Below are positions 7,757 to 16,104 of a stretch of 34,124 nucleotides of DNA, piece by piece; position 1 is the first letter of the stretch; each line of letters starts with the position of its first letter. Source of the stretch: Candidatus Adlerbacteria bacterium (GTDB lineage Bacteria > Patescibacteriota > Minisyncoccia > Phycocordibacterales > SBAW01); the NCBI GenBank assembly GCA_903900775.1, contig CAIUOD010000007.1:1-34124 (forward strand), in the 5' to 3' direction. The notes beneath the pieces were generated by a model. That model saw only the letters and a list, made by a program, of their open reading frames with translations. It searched no databases and was not told the DNA's origin. The translations under genes and the position numbers were made by a program.

Positions 7757-8917
7757 ATGAAATCAACACTTTTTAGGACTGTGTTTGGTGTTTTTGCCGG
7801 CGCAGCACTTTTGTGGGCCGGGGCCGCGCAAGCCTCGACGCTCACGAGCGCACAAGTGCAATCGATACTACAGATGCTCCAGTCATTTGGCGCAGACCAG
7901 ACTACGATAAACAACGTGTCGGCTTCTCTCGGCTCGCCAACTAACCCATCACCAACCACCCCTGGATATACCTGCCCGAGCCCAGCGCTCTCCTATAATC
8001 TCTACCTTGGTTTGAAGGACGCACAAACCGGCGGCCAAGTGTCGCAACTCCAGAAATTCTTCGGCATGACGCCGACGGGCTATTTCGGCCCGCTTACTCG
8101 TCAAGCAGTGATGAATTTTCAGCAAACAAATCATGTGTCGCCCGTAACCGGTGGCGTGGGCCCACTCACTCGCGCGTTCATAAATAACAGTATTTGTGGC
8201 ACAGGTGAATACAATGCTCCCACTCCAATAATCACTTCAATCACCCCAACCCAAGGGCCGGTGGGAACCCAAATAACCATTAATGGGCAAGGTTTTACGG
8301 CCGACAACACCGTGCATTTTGGTAGTGGGGGAGCACTGCATGTGCCAGCACAAAACGGCAGGGGAACACTCTCGTTCACGATCCCGAGCGCCGTTGGGCC
8401 GTGTAGCTATGTAGGCGACACCTCGCCTATACGCTGTATGATTGCCGATCAACAAGTCGTCCCCGGTAATTATTCGATCTATGTCACCAATACAAACGGC
8501 CAAAGCGCCACGCAGACTTTTACCGTAACGAGCGGGCAAACGGGATTGCTATTGCAAATCACTTCGCCCGCGACCGGGCAGACATTTGTGCGCGGGCAAG
8601 ATATGCCGATTGTGTGGACTATCGGGCAAAACGCCCCTTCAAGCGCGAACCTTGTGCTTGACCTCTACACAGAGGCAGGGAGCAAGGTGGGAACGATAGC
8701 AATACCCCAGATAACCGCCGACTCCTACACCTGGCACATCCCCGGCTTCCCGCAGAACTATATGTGCACGATGCAGTACCCCAACGGCTTATGCGGTAGC
8801 GATATACCAACCGGCCAGTACTACATCAAAGCGACTGCCACCGCCGACGGCTTTAATCCAAACGCGGCAGTGTATGCCACGGCGCAGAGCGGCGTCTTCA
8901 CCATCAACCTGCAATAG
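7757..8917 (+). CDS. Secreted protein: peptidoglycan-binding, IPT/TIG and Kre9-like domains
   Basis: 386 residues. A signal peptide ends near AQAS (24-27). Residues 29-58 repeat the LLQSFGA...TINNVSASL motif of the previous gene. About 82-144 is a PG_binding_1-type domain (QVSQLQKFFGM, GYFGPLTRQAVMNFQ). About 157-258 is an IPT/TIG Ig-like domain (ITSITPTQGPVGTQITINGQGF). About 263-384 resembles the Ser/Thr-rich Kre9/Knh1 fold (ITSPATGQTF, MPIVWTI, ADSYTWHIP). Likely anchored to or acting at the cell wall. The shared N-terminus suggests both proteins are sorted or partnered the same way. Confidence 0.82.
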   Translation: MKSTLFRTVFGVFAGAALLWAGAAQASTLTSAQVQSILQMLQSFGADQTTINNVSASLGSPTNPSPTTPGYTCPSPALSYNLYLGLKDAQTGGQVSQLQKFFGMTPTGYFGPLTRQAVMNFQQTNHVSPVTGGVGPLTRAFINNSICGTGEYNAPTPIITSITPTQGPVGTQITINGQGFTADNTVHFGSGGALHVPAQNGRGTLSFTIPSAVGPCSYVGDTSPIRCMIADQQVVPGNYSIYVTNTNGQSATQTFTVTSGQTGLLLQITSPATGQTFVRGQDMPIVWTIGQNAPSSANLVLDLYTEAGSKVGTIAIPQITADSYTWHIPGFPQNYMCTMQYPNGLCGSDIPTGQYYIKATATADGFNPNAAVYATAQSGVFTINLQ

Positions 8918-8926
8918 GCCCTCGAG

Positions 8927-8955
8927 TTGCACTTTTGGAGGGAGTCGGGTAGTAT
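8927..8955 (+). promoter_or_regulatory. tuf promoter
   Basis: TTGCAC (8927-8932), exactly 17 nt, TAGTAT (8950-8955). The leader to the ATG at 9033 is about 70 nt. The same -35 hexamer is used by the predicted RNA gene at 10707. Confidence 0.6.
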
Positions 8956-9032
8956 AAGCGCATTGCACTGGCGTGTTTTCCTGTGCTCGTGTTTAGTTAT
9001 CAGCAATTATTACTAGTTAGAAGAAATTAGAT

Positions 9033-10227
<1,195 letters not shown>

Positions 10228-10235
<8 letters not shown>

Positions 10236-10605
10236 CTCGACTGAAGAAAAGAAGCCCGCAACCCGGAGCCGCGCTCGCAAAGCGGCCGCTCCGGTTGCTA
10301 TAGCGAAATTGCGCATCAAGGTCATGGCCTATGAGCACAAGATTCTTGATGCATCGGTGCGCCAGATCATGGACACCGCCGCGCGCTACGACGCCAACAT
10401 CGCGGGGCCGATACCGCTGCCGACCGAAATCAAAAAGTGGACCGTCAACCGCTCGACCTTCATCTACAAAGATACGCGCGAGCAGTTCGAGATGCGCACC
10501 CACAAGCGACTTATCGACATCATTGATCCAAGCCCAAAAGTTATCGAGGCACTTACCAACCTTTCGCTGCCCTCGGGGGTTACGATTGAGGTGAAGATGA
10601 TGTAA
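10228..10605 (+). CDS. rpsJ: 30S ribosomal protein S10 (uS10)
   Basis: 125 residues. The S10 core begins near residue 28 ([21 protein letters not shown]) and contains [26 protein letters not shown] and the C-terminal [12 protein letters not shown]. The Lys/Arg/Ala-rich N-terminal 25 residues are an extension relative to E. coli S10 (103 residues). The start overlaps the end of tuf by 8 nt, so it is probably translated by reinitiation. A terminator follows, which separates S10 from the rest of its usual operon. Confidence 0.94.
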
Positions 10606-10627
10606 TATTCATAATCGGACGAACACG

Positions 10628-10658
10628 AAAAATCTCCGCCAACTCGGCGGGGATTTTT
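10628..10658. terminator. Bidirectional intrinsic terminator after rpsJ
   Basis: Stem AAAAATC-T-CCGCC / GGCGG-G-GATTTTT around loop AACTC, with A- and T-runs in the stem so it works from both sides. It ends the tuf-rpsJ unit. Confidence 0.8.
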
Positions 10659-10672
10659 CGTTTTATCATCGC

Positions 10673-10700
10673 TTGCACTTTTTATTTTGGGGAGTATTGT
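10673..10700 (+). promoter_or_regulatory. Promoter of the predicted 10707 RNA
   Basis: TTGCAC (10673-10678), 16-nt spacer, TATTGT (10695-10700). Same -35 as tuf. Confidence 0.45.
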
Positions 10701-10706
10701 AACGGC

Positions 10707-11021
10707 GGTGGTACCCGTAGCGTAAGCTCGGGCGTTGGCTCCCCCATAGTGCGGGGCTGGAGCAGTATCGTGTGCGGTGTTTTGAACCGGTATCGGGCCT
10801 CGTAAGGCCGATTGACCGGCTGTCTCCGCCCATCTTCCGAGGGCAAGGGGCCCTAGCGCTCGGTTGACTGCTCCCCACCCACAGGTGTCCGGAGCCGCGC
10901 CCCGCGGGCGGGTCGTGGCATTACAGCCTGTGGCTATCCGGACGGGTTGGGTTCTCAATAACTTTGCTACCCAGCCCGTCCGACGGCCTCTCTTTGCAAA
11001 AATCTTGCGGGAGAGGTTTTT
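10707..11021 (+). ncRNA. Candidate stand-alone structured RNA, about 315 nt, unknown family
   Basis: There is no plausible gene here, but there is a promoter, a dense set of stems and a clear terminator. Stems: CCCG(T)AGC-GTAA-GCTCGGG, a GNRA-capped hairpin at 10714-10732; a long-range pair GGAGCAGT (10759-10766) with ACTGCTCC (10867-10874); inside it, CCGGT...ACCGG closing ATCGG...CCGAT; GTCCGGA (10887-10893) with TCCGGAC (10937-10943); and CGGACGGG/CCCGTCCG (10939-10982), an alternative partner for the same bases. The conserved RNase P motif GAGGAAAGTCC and the SRP motif GGAAGGAAGCAGC are absent from both strands. Stability and regulation of S10/L3 expression are possible roles; none is shown. 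Confidence 0.5.
10987..11021 (+). terminator. Intrinsic terminator of the 10707 RNA
   Basis: Stem CCTCTC / GAGAGG with an inner GCAA/TTGC pair, then five T. It lies directly upstream of the rplC promoter. Confidence 0.75.
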
Positions 11022-11023
11022 GT

Positions 11024-11108
11024 TTGCATATTTTCTGGCTTTCGAGTATAGTCCTTGGGACGTTAGAAACCCGCCTGTCGGCGGACAGGTAGCGTTGATC
11101 CACGTCCC
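11024..11108 (+). promoter_or_regulatory. rplC promoter and structured leader
   Basis: TTGCAT (11024-11029), exactly 17 nt, TATAGT (11047-11052). The predicted start, near 11058, is at the beginning of GGGACGT (11057-11063), which pairs with ACGTCCC (11102-11108). The hairpin CCTGTC-GGCG-GACAGG lies between them. About 50 nt remain to the L3 ATG. This could be an autoregulatory leader for the L3-L4-L23-L2 unit; L4 controls the S10 operon leader in E. coli, but that structure is not recognisable here. Confidence 0.6.
11068..11089. repeat. Palindromic repeat AACCCG-CCTGyC-GGCG, copy 1
   Basis: AACCCG, then CCTGTC-GGCG-GACAGG. Same layout as 13655-13676 but with a T:A pair where the second copy has C:G, so the pairing is kept. 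Confidence 0.7.
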
Positions 11109-11158
11109 GGGCTTAGGCCACCGCGCCTTAGACAAAATAGGGGACCAATAGACAACAT

Positions 11159-11791
11159 ATGAAATTCATCCTTGGCACAAAGGGCCCCATGACGACCGTC
11201 TTCGACGATGAAGGCCGCGCGCGCGCGGCAACCATCATCACGGCGACCCCGTCGATCGTGACCCAAATCAAGACCCTCGAGAAGGAGGGCTATTCGGCGG
11301 TGCAGATCGGCTATGGTGATGCGAAAGAGAGCCGCGTCAATAAGGCCCAGCTAGCGCACGCAAAAGGCAAAGCGCTCAAGCATTTTAAAGAACTGCGCGC
11401 CGGCCTCGGCAAACAAGCCTCGAATATTGCGGGCGTTGAACTCGGCGCCTCGGTTGATGTCTCGGTTTTCGCGCCGGGGGAGATGGTAGAGGTCTCGGCA
11501 ATCTCCAAAGGCAAAGGATTCCAGGGTGTCATCAAGCGGCACGGCTTCCACGGCGGGCCGCGTAGCCACGGCCAGAAGCACTCCGAACGCTCCCCGGGCT
11601 CGATCGGCGGCGGCGGCGGGCGCGGCGGCGGGCGTGTGGCCAAAGGCATGCGCATGGCCGGGCGCACCGGCAACGATCGCGTCACCATCCGCGGCTTGGC
11701 AATCCTCCAAGTGCACCCCGAGACCAACGAGATCGTGATTGCCGGGGCAGTGCCGGGCACGCGCGGCACGCTGGTTGAAATCCGCGGTTAG
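11159..11791 (+). CDS. rplC: 50S ribosomal protein L3 (uL3)
   Basis: 210 residues, normal length. It starts [12 protein letters not shown], with the family's [17 protein letters not shown] and [10 protein letters not shown] loop, which reaches towards the peptidyl-transferase centre, then [16 protein letters not shown] Gly/Arg-rich run [11 protein letters not shown] follows GSIG where E. coli has QNQTPGKV, so the tip of the loop is unusually glycine-rich. First gene of the unit rplC-rplD-rplW-rplB. Confidence 0.95.
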   Translation: MKFILGTKGPMTTVFDDEGRARAATIITATPSIVTQIKTLEKEGYSAVQIGYGDAKESRVNKAQLAHAKGKALKHFKELRAGLGKQASNIAGVELGASVDVSVFAPGEMVEVSAISKGKGFQGVIKRHGFHGGPRSHGQKHSERSPGSIGGGGGRGGGRVAKGMRMAGRTGNDRVTIRGLAILQVHPETNEIVIAGAVPGTRGTLVEIRG

Positions 11792-11808
11792 CCAAACTTT
11801 GAATATAT

Positions 11809-12501
11809 ATGGAAACGAAAACGATAAAAAAAGAAAACATGGCGGCGACCGTCTATAACAACAAGGGGTTGAAGGCGGGCACGGTTGAACTCCCCGCAGG
11901 TATTTTTGGCCTGCCGTGGAATGCCGACCTCGTGCACCAAGTCGTAGTAGGCATGCAGGCCAACGCCCGCACGCCGGTAGCCCACACTAAAGATCGTGGC
12001 GAAGTGCGCGGTGGCGGCCGCAAACCGTGGAAGCAAAAAGGCACCGGCCGCGCGCGCGTCGGCTCCTCTCGCTCGCCGATCTGGAAAGGCGGCGGCGTGA
12101 CCCACGGCCCGCGCAATGACAAAATCTACGCGCAGAAGATTAACCGCAAGCAGGCCCAAAAGGCGCTCTTGGTCGCCCTCTCGCGTAAGTTTAAAGATAA
12201 CGAAATCATTTTCGTCGACTCGATTGGCCTCGCCACACCCAAAGCAAGCGAAGCCAAGAAAATGCTCACGGCCTTTACGGCAAACTTCGCCGGCTTGAAC
12301 AAAAAGAAAAACGCGGCAACCTTAGCGCTCGCGACCGCCAACAGCGCGGCGCAGAAAAGCTTCGCCAACTTCGGCAACATTAACGTCGAGGAGGTGCGCA
12401 ATCTCAACCCACTCTCGATCTTCTCAACCAAATACCTGATCCTCGAGAATCCGGCCGCGGCCATCGAAGTGTTCGCGAAGAAACAAACGGCCAAGAAATA
12501 A
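11809..12501 (+). CDS. rplD: 50S ribosomal protein L4 (uL4)
   Basis: 230 residues. The exit-tunnel loop is recognisable: HTKDRGEVRGGGRKPWKQKG, then RARVGSSRSPIWKGGGVTHGPR. The C-terminal alpha/beta domain follows, with LNPLSIFSTKYLILE near the end. The start at 11809 gives METKTIKKEN; an internal ATG at 11839 (MAATVYNNKG) is closer to the usual N-terminus and could be used instead. The 17-nt gap from rplC is A/T-rich with no Shine-Dalgarno. Confidence 0.94.
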   Translation: METKTIKKENMAATVYNNKGLKAGTVELPAGIFGLPWNADLVHQVVVGMQANARTPVAHTKDRGEVRGGGRKPWKQKGTGRARVGSSRSPIWKGGGVTHGPRNDKIYAQKINRKQAQKALLVALSRKFKDNEIIFVDSIGLATPKASEAKKMLTAFTANFAGLNKKKNAATLALATANSAAQKSFANFGNINVEEVRNLNPLSIFSTKYLILENPAAAIEVFAKKQTAKK

Positions 12502-12507
12502 ACTATT

Positions 12508-12795
12508 ATGCAAAAACACTCTGGAACCATCATCATAGCTCCCCGCATCACCGAAAAAGGCGCGTTTGTTGCTGAACAAGGGTGCTATGTCTTTAATGTC
12601 GCGATGAACGCCACCAAAAATGAGATCGCGCACGCCATTGAGACGATCTACAAAGTCGCCCCGCGCAAAGTTACGCTCGTGGCCGTGCCGGGCAAGACGG
12701 TACGCACCCGCGGGAGCAACCGCCCCGGCCGCACCAACGCCGGCAAAAAAGCGTACGTCTTTCTCAAAGCAGGGGAGACCATTGAGGTCGCGTAA
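12508..12795 (+). CDS. rplW: 50S ribosomal protein L23 (uL23)
   Basis: 95 residues. APRITEKGAFVAEQGCYVFNV at the N-terminus, then KNEIAHAIETIYKVAPRKV and the RNA-binding loop PGKTVRTRGSNRPGRTNAGKKAYV, ending in LKAGETIEVA. At the tunnel exit, L23 is the docking site for trigger factor and SRP. Spacer TAAACTATTATG, without a Shine-Dalgarno. Confidence 0.95.
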   Translation: MQKHSGTIIIAPRITEKGAFVAEQGCYVFNVAMNATKNEIAHAIETIYKVAPRKVTLVAVPGKTVRTRGSNRPGRTNAGKKAYVFLKAGETIEVA

Positions 12796-12809
12796 TCTTT
12801 AAGAAAATT

Positions 12810-13649
12810 ATGAAAACGTATAAACCGTACACCAAATCGCGCCGCCACATGACCACGGTCACCTTCCGCGGCAAAATCACGGCGGCCGAGCCGCACAAAG
12901 CACTCACTTCGGGCGGCAAGCGCGACGTGGGGCGCAACAACGCCGGGCGCATCACGGTGCGCCACAAGGGCGGCGGCCACAAGCGGCTCCTACGCGATGT
13001 CGATTTTTCCTACACCAAGCGCGTGCCGGCCGTGGTTGAGACGGTTGAATATGATCCGAACCGCTCCGGCTTTATCGGCCTCTTGCTCTACAAAGATGGC
13101 GAGCGCCGCTACGCGCTTTTGCCGAAGTCGTCCGTCGTAGGCACTGCGGTCATCACCAACGAAGATGCACCAGCCACGCCGGGCAACCGCATGCCGCTTA
13201 AAAACGCTCCCTTGGGCGCCTTTGTCTACAATGTCGAGATTAAGCCGGGCCAGGGTGGCAAATTGGGCCGAGCGGCTGGCGGGCACATCGAGCTCGTTGC
13301 GCGCGATGCGGGGCTTGTCGACCTCAAAATGCCTTCAAGCGAGATCCGCCGTGTCCCTGAAGAGTGCTGGGCAACCCTGGGCGAAGTCTCCAACGAAGAA
13401 CACCACCTGATGACGATTGGGAAAGCCGGCCGCAGCCGCTGGCTCGGCATCCGGCCCACGGTGCGCGGCACCGCGATGAATCCGGTTGACCACCCACACG
13501 GTGGCGGCGAAGGCCGCCAGGGCAGGGGATTGCGCCGCGCCAAAACGCTCTGGGGCAAGCCCTCCGGCAAGGGCCAGAAGACGCGCAAGCCGAAGAAGTA
13601 CTCCAACTACTTGATAGTCAGTAGGCGAAAAGTAGGAAAGAGGCGATAG
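12810..13649 (+). CDS. rplB: 50S ribosomal protein L2 (uL2)
   Basis: 279 residues. Hallmark C-terminal MNPVDHPHGGGEGR with the His needed for peptidyl-transferase centre assembly, then GLRRAKTLWGKPSGKGQKTRKPKKYS and a basic tail. The N-terminal OB and SH3-like domains are normal (KGGGHKRLLRDVDF, VEYDPNRSGFIGLLLYKDGERRY, GNRMPLKNAPLG). Last gene of the unit: S19, its usual neighbour, is 1 kb downstream behind its own promoter. Confidence 0.97.
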   Translation: MKTYKPYTKSRRHMTTVTFRGKITAAEPHKALTSGGKRDVGRNNAGRITVRHKGGGHKRLLRDVDFSYTKRVPAVVETVEYDPNRSGFIGLLLYKDGERRYALLPKSSVVGTAVITNEDAPATPGNRMPLKNAPLGAFVYNVEIKPGQGGKLGRAAGGHIELVARDAGLVDLKMPSSEIRRVPEECWATLGEVSNEEHHLMTIGKAGRSRWLGIRPTVRGTAMNPVDHPHGGGEGRQGRGLRRAKTLWGKPSGKGQKTRKPKKYSNYLIVSRRKVGKRR

Positions 13650-13654
13650 GCCGC

Positions 13655-13676
13655 AACCCGCCTGCCGGCGGGCAGG
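13655..13676. repeat. Palindromic repeat AACCCG-CCTGyC-GGCG, copy 2
   Basis: AACCCG, then CCTGCC-GGCG-GGCAGG, 5 nt after the rplB stop. It pairs like copy 1 at 11068-11089 but with a compensatory base-pair change. Confidence 0.7.
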
Positions 13677-13711
13677 AGTCGGCAAACGCCGCTAATACAT
13701 ATAAAAAGAAC

Positions 13712-13739
13712 GATCCCCGGCTCTCGCGAGCCGGGGATC
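13712..13739. terminator. Intrinsic terminator after rplB
   Basis: A perfect 12-bp stem GATCCCCGGCTC / GAGCCGGGGATC with loop TCGC. The T tail is weak on the plus strand (TCTCGTT); on the minus strand there is a run TTCTTTTTAT. It probably serves both directions. Confidence 0.7.
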
Positions 13740-13755
13740 TCTCGTTACGCGGGTG

Positions 13756-13878
13756 ACTTTGCGCGGGGCTTCAGATGTAGATATACATCAAAGCCCCACA
13801 ACCACCACACGATTTTTGCGAACTGGATCATGGGCCCTCCCATTTAGAACACCGGGCCCGAGCTAAAGTTGCGCAAGT
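13756..13878. other. Structured noncoding element between rplB and rpsS
   Basis: A closed fold: ACTTTGCGC (13756-13764) pairs with GCGCAAGT (13871-13878), allowing one bulge. Inside are GGGGCTT...AAGCCCC (13765-13797, with inner GATGTA/TACATC) and GGGCCC...GGGCCC (13832-13859). I see no ORF. Strand and function are unknown; it could be an RNA leader, a processed RNA or a DNA structure. Confidence 0.4.
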
Positions 13879-13909
13879 GACTTCATTGTTATTCTTTTAA
13901 AATCTGTTA

Positions 13910-14177
13910 CAAATGGATCACGCCGGGGACCTGTACTCCTGGGCAACGTGTTGGCGTGCTTATAAAGAGGAGGGGAGACCTGGTCTCCCGGCAAGGCACT
14001 GTTTGGGCCTCCCCTCTAACCAACCGGAGGCCGCGTCAGACAGTGTGCTGGTACACACTGCCTGACCCGTAATGGCTATGCGGCGCCTCGAACAAGTTTC
14101 AGGCCGTTGCAAATAGCCAAGTCGCGGCACTCGTTCTTTACGCCCAGCTCCGCCTCCTGCGGAGCTTTCTCTTTTCT
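13910..14177 (+). ncRNA. Candidate structured RNA upstream of the 14232 gene
   Basis: A noncoding stretch with a possible TAAAAT -10 at 13898-13903 and a convincing terminator at 14146-14177. Internal stems: GGGAGAC-CTG-GTCTCCC near 13974-13990 inside AGAGGAGG / CCTCCCCTCT, and GTCAG-A-CAGTGTG / CACACTG-C-CTGAC near 14035-14066. I recognise no family. The promoter is weak, so the start is uncertain. Confidence 0.35.
14146..14177 (+). terminator. Intrinsic terminator (plus strand)
   Basis: Perfect stem AGCTCCGC-CTCCT-GCGGAGCT followed by TTCTCTTTTCT. Confidence 0.75.
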
Positions 14178-14190
14178 ATAAAAAACGAAC

Positions 14191-14210
14191 CCCCGGCCTT
14201 GCGGTCGGGG
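14191..14210 (-). terminator. Intrinsic terminator of the 14232 gene
   Basis: On the minus strand, stem CCCCGACC-GCAA-GGCCGGGG (one G-T pair) is followed by TTCGTTTTTT. It lies 21 nt past the stop of the minus-strand gene. Confidence 0.7.
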
Positions 14211-14231
14211 ATTTCTCGTTGCCGGGCGAAG

Positions 14232-14576
14232 CTACTTCTTCGCCCGCTTTTTCACTTTCTTTTTCGCCTCCTTCTTGGTGTGCGGTTTCACCGCCTGCCC
14301 ATGAGCCCTCATCTCATCTGACCAGGTGAAGATGCCTCGGACGGCCATGCTCACGATTTCGAGCGGGTCGAGGCGCACATCCGCAGTCTCGGACCGCTTC
14401 CATCGACCCCGCTCCACCACCAGGGGGCAGCCGAGCAACTGACCATCTGGTGTTTTCCCCCACGGCACGACATAGTCCTTGCCCACGAGAAAAACGGGAA
14501 ACGATTCACCATTTTTCTGCAACCCAATTCTCGGCACCTTCAACGCCCTCCTGCCGTCCAAACCTTGGCGAACCAT
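14232..14576 (-). CDS. Unknown small protein with Lys-rich tail
   Basis: 114 residues, no family recognised. Mixed sequence with a central [21 protein letters not shown] segment, and a strongly basic C-terminus rich in Lys ([14 protein letters not shown]). No signal peptide or membrane helix, so a cytoplasmic nucleic-acid or ribosome-binding role is possible but unproven. It lies on the opposite strand inside the S10 operon, divergent from rpsS, and has its own terminator, which supports it being a real gene. Confidence 0.55.
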   Translation of the reverse strand: MVRQGLDGRRALKVPRIGLQKNGESFPVFLVGKDYVVPWGKTPDGQLLGCPLVVERGRWKRSETADVRLDPLEIVSMAVRGIFTWSDEMRAHGQAVKPHTKKEAKKKVKKRAKK

Positions 14577-14592
14577 ACCTATTTAGCCAAAC

Positions 14593-14670
14593 TTGCGCAA
14601 GGGAGGGAATTCCTGTACTATCTTTTTACCGCGCTTTGGCGCGTTTTCAATTGCATAGCTTGCTATGCAA
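14593..14670 (+). promoter_or_regulatory. rpsS promoter and two leader hairpins
   Basis: TTGCGC (within the palindrome CTTGCGCAAG, 14592-14601), exactly 17 nt, TACTAT (14616-14621). The predicted start near 14628 meets CGCGC-TTTG-GCGCG (14630-14643) plus four T, the same stem as in the rpsL leader. A second perfect hairpin, TTGCATAGC-TT-GCTATGCAA (14651-14670), ends 20 nt before the ATG. Confidence 0.65.
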
Positions 14671-14690
14671 GCGTCAAATATAAACAAGAT

Positions 14691-15035
14691 ATGGCACGAT
14701 CGCTCAAAAAAGGACCCTACGTCGACGAAAAGCTCCTCAAGAAGATTGAGGGCAAACGCCCGCAGACTGCGGCGGTAGTTAAAACGTGGGCGCGCCGCTC
14801 CCAAATCGCCCCGGAGATGGTCGGCTTTACTTTTGGCGTCCACAACGGCAAGGCGCACATCGAGGTCCTCGTCTCCGAGGATATGGTGGGGCACCGCTTG
14901 GGCGAATTCTCGCCGACCAAAAAGTTCGTCCGCCACGGCGGTAAGATGCAGAAGGAGCAGGAACAGAAGCAGAAGGAGGCCGAGATCTCGGCAGCGCAAG
15001 CGGCTAAGACTGCCACCGAGACGAAGAAGAAATAG
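14691..15035 (+). CDS. rpsS: 30S ribosomal protein S19 (uS19)
   Basis: 114 residues. [19 protein letters not shown], then [26 protein letters not shown] and [16 protein letters not shown] are diagnostic. A Gln/Glu/Lys/Ala-rich C-terminal tail of about 25 residues extends past the E. coli length. I chose the ATG at 14691; the frame is open upstream to 14565 but that runs through the promoter. First gene of the nine-gene unit rpsS-rplE. Confidence 0.95.
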   Translation: MARSLKKGPYVDEKLLKKIEGKRPQTAAVVKTWARRSQIAPEMVGFTFGVHNGKAHIEVLVSEDMVGHRLGEFSPTKKFVRHGGKMQKEQEQKQKEAEISAAQAAKTATETKKK

Positions 15036-15040
15036 ATTAT

Positions 15041-15412
15041 ATGGCATCCTCCAAAGCATCACTTTCAAATTACCGACAATCACCGCGCAAGGTGCGCCTG
15101 GTGGCCGACTTGGTGCGCGGTAAAAATGCCGCCCACGCGCTTGCCATCCTCGCCGCGCTCCCGAAGCGCGCCTCGGGGCCGGTCGCCGACCTTATTAAAT
15201 CAGCGGTCGCCAATGCGGGGGAGGGGAATCCGGCCAACTCGCTCATCATCTCGAGTGTCCAGGTCAACAAGGGCGTGGTGCTCAAGCGCTCGATGCCGCG
15301 CGCGCGCGGCCGCGCCTCGGCGATCCGCAAACACTCGAGCCACATCAGCATTTCGCTTACCTCAAAACCGGCGCCCAAAACCCCTCGAGAAACCTCGGGG
15401 CAAGCAAACTAA
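15041..15412 (+). CDS. rplV: 50S ribosomal protein L22 (uL22)
   Basis: 123 residues. N-terminal NYRQSPRKVRLVADLVRGK, then the tunnel hairpin region VQVNKGVVLKRSMPRARGRASAIRK and the HISISL strand. Ends in a short Pro/Thr/Ser-rich tail. It is separated by 1 nt from rpsC, so translation is probably coupled. Confidence 0.95.
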   Translation: MASSKASLSNYRQSPRKVRLVADLVRGKNAAHALAILAALPKRASGPVADLIKSAVANAGEGNPANSLIISSVQVNKGVVLKRSMPRARGRASAIRKHSSHISISLTSKPAPKTPRETSGQAN

Positions 15413-15413
15413 T

Positions 15414-16079
15414 ATGTCTAAAGTAGTCCATCCCTATTCTCATCGACTCGGTATCCTGCGCGACTGGCGGCATCGTTGGTTTGCCCGCGGCGCGACCTAC
15501 CAGCAGTACATCAAATCGGACATTCTCCTGCGCCAGTTTTTAGAGACCGAGCTTGTCGGCATGCACGTGGGAGCGCTCGAACTTGAGCGCGGCCAAAATA
15601 TGCTGAAGGTCATCATCAAAACCTCCCGCCCCGGCCTTATCATCGGGCGCTCGGGCGAGGGTTCGGCCAAATTACGCAATCGCATCGCGGCCTTTTTGCA
15701 GAAGAATGATCTGCCGGTGCCCGAGATTAAACTTGATATCGAAGAGATCCGCTCGCCCGAGAGCAACGCGGCTATTGTTGCCGCCATGGTGGTTGAAGGC
15801 CTCGAAAAGCGCATGCCCTTCCGCCGCGTGCTCAAGCAGACGGTGGAGAAGACCATTGCTAACCGCGATGTCAAAGGAGTCCGCATCAGCTTGGGCGGCA
15901 TGCTCGGCGGCGGCAAGATGTCGCGCAAAGAAGAATTGAAGAAAGGCCGTATTCCGCTGCAGACCCTGCGCTCGGACATCGACTTCGCCCGCGTGCGCGC
16001 TAATCTGCCGCTCGGCGTCATCGGGGTAAAGGTGTGGGTCTACCGTGGCGACATCTTCACCAACGCCAAAGACAAATAA
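15414..16079 (+). CDS. rpsC: 30S ribosomal protein S3 (uS3)
   Basis: 221 residues. N-terminal HPYSHRLGILRDWRHRWFA, KH domain with SRPGLIIGRSGEGSAKLRN, and the C-terminal domain with RVLKQTVEKTIANRDVKGVRI, GRIPLQTLRSDIDF and GVIGVKVWVYRGDIF. S3 lines the mRNA entry tunnel. The start is the ATG at 15414, 1 nt after the rplV stop; the longer frame upstream is the rplV gene read out of frame. Confidence 0.96.
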   Translation: MSKVVHPYSHRLGILRDWRHRWFARGATYQQYIKSDILLRQFLETELVGMHVGALELERGQNMLKVIIKTSRPGLIIGRSGEGSAKLRNRIAAFLQKNDLPVPEIKLDIEEIRSPESNAAIVAAMVVEGLEKRMPFRRVLKQTVEKTIANRDVKGVRISLGGMLGGGKMSRKEELKKGRIPLQTLRSDIDFARVRANLPLGVIGVKVWVYRGDIFTNAKDK

Positions 16080-16104
16080 TGCGTAGCCCGTCTGAATAAA
16101 AAGT

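Noticed and set aside
10707-11021. RNase P RNA or SRP RNA
   Set aside because: The conserved GAGGAAAGTCC and GGAAGGAAGCAGC motifs are not present on either strand.
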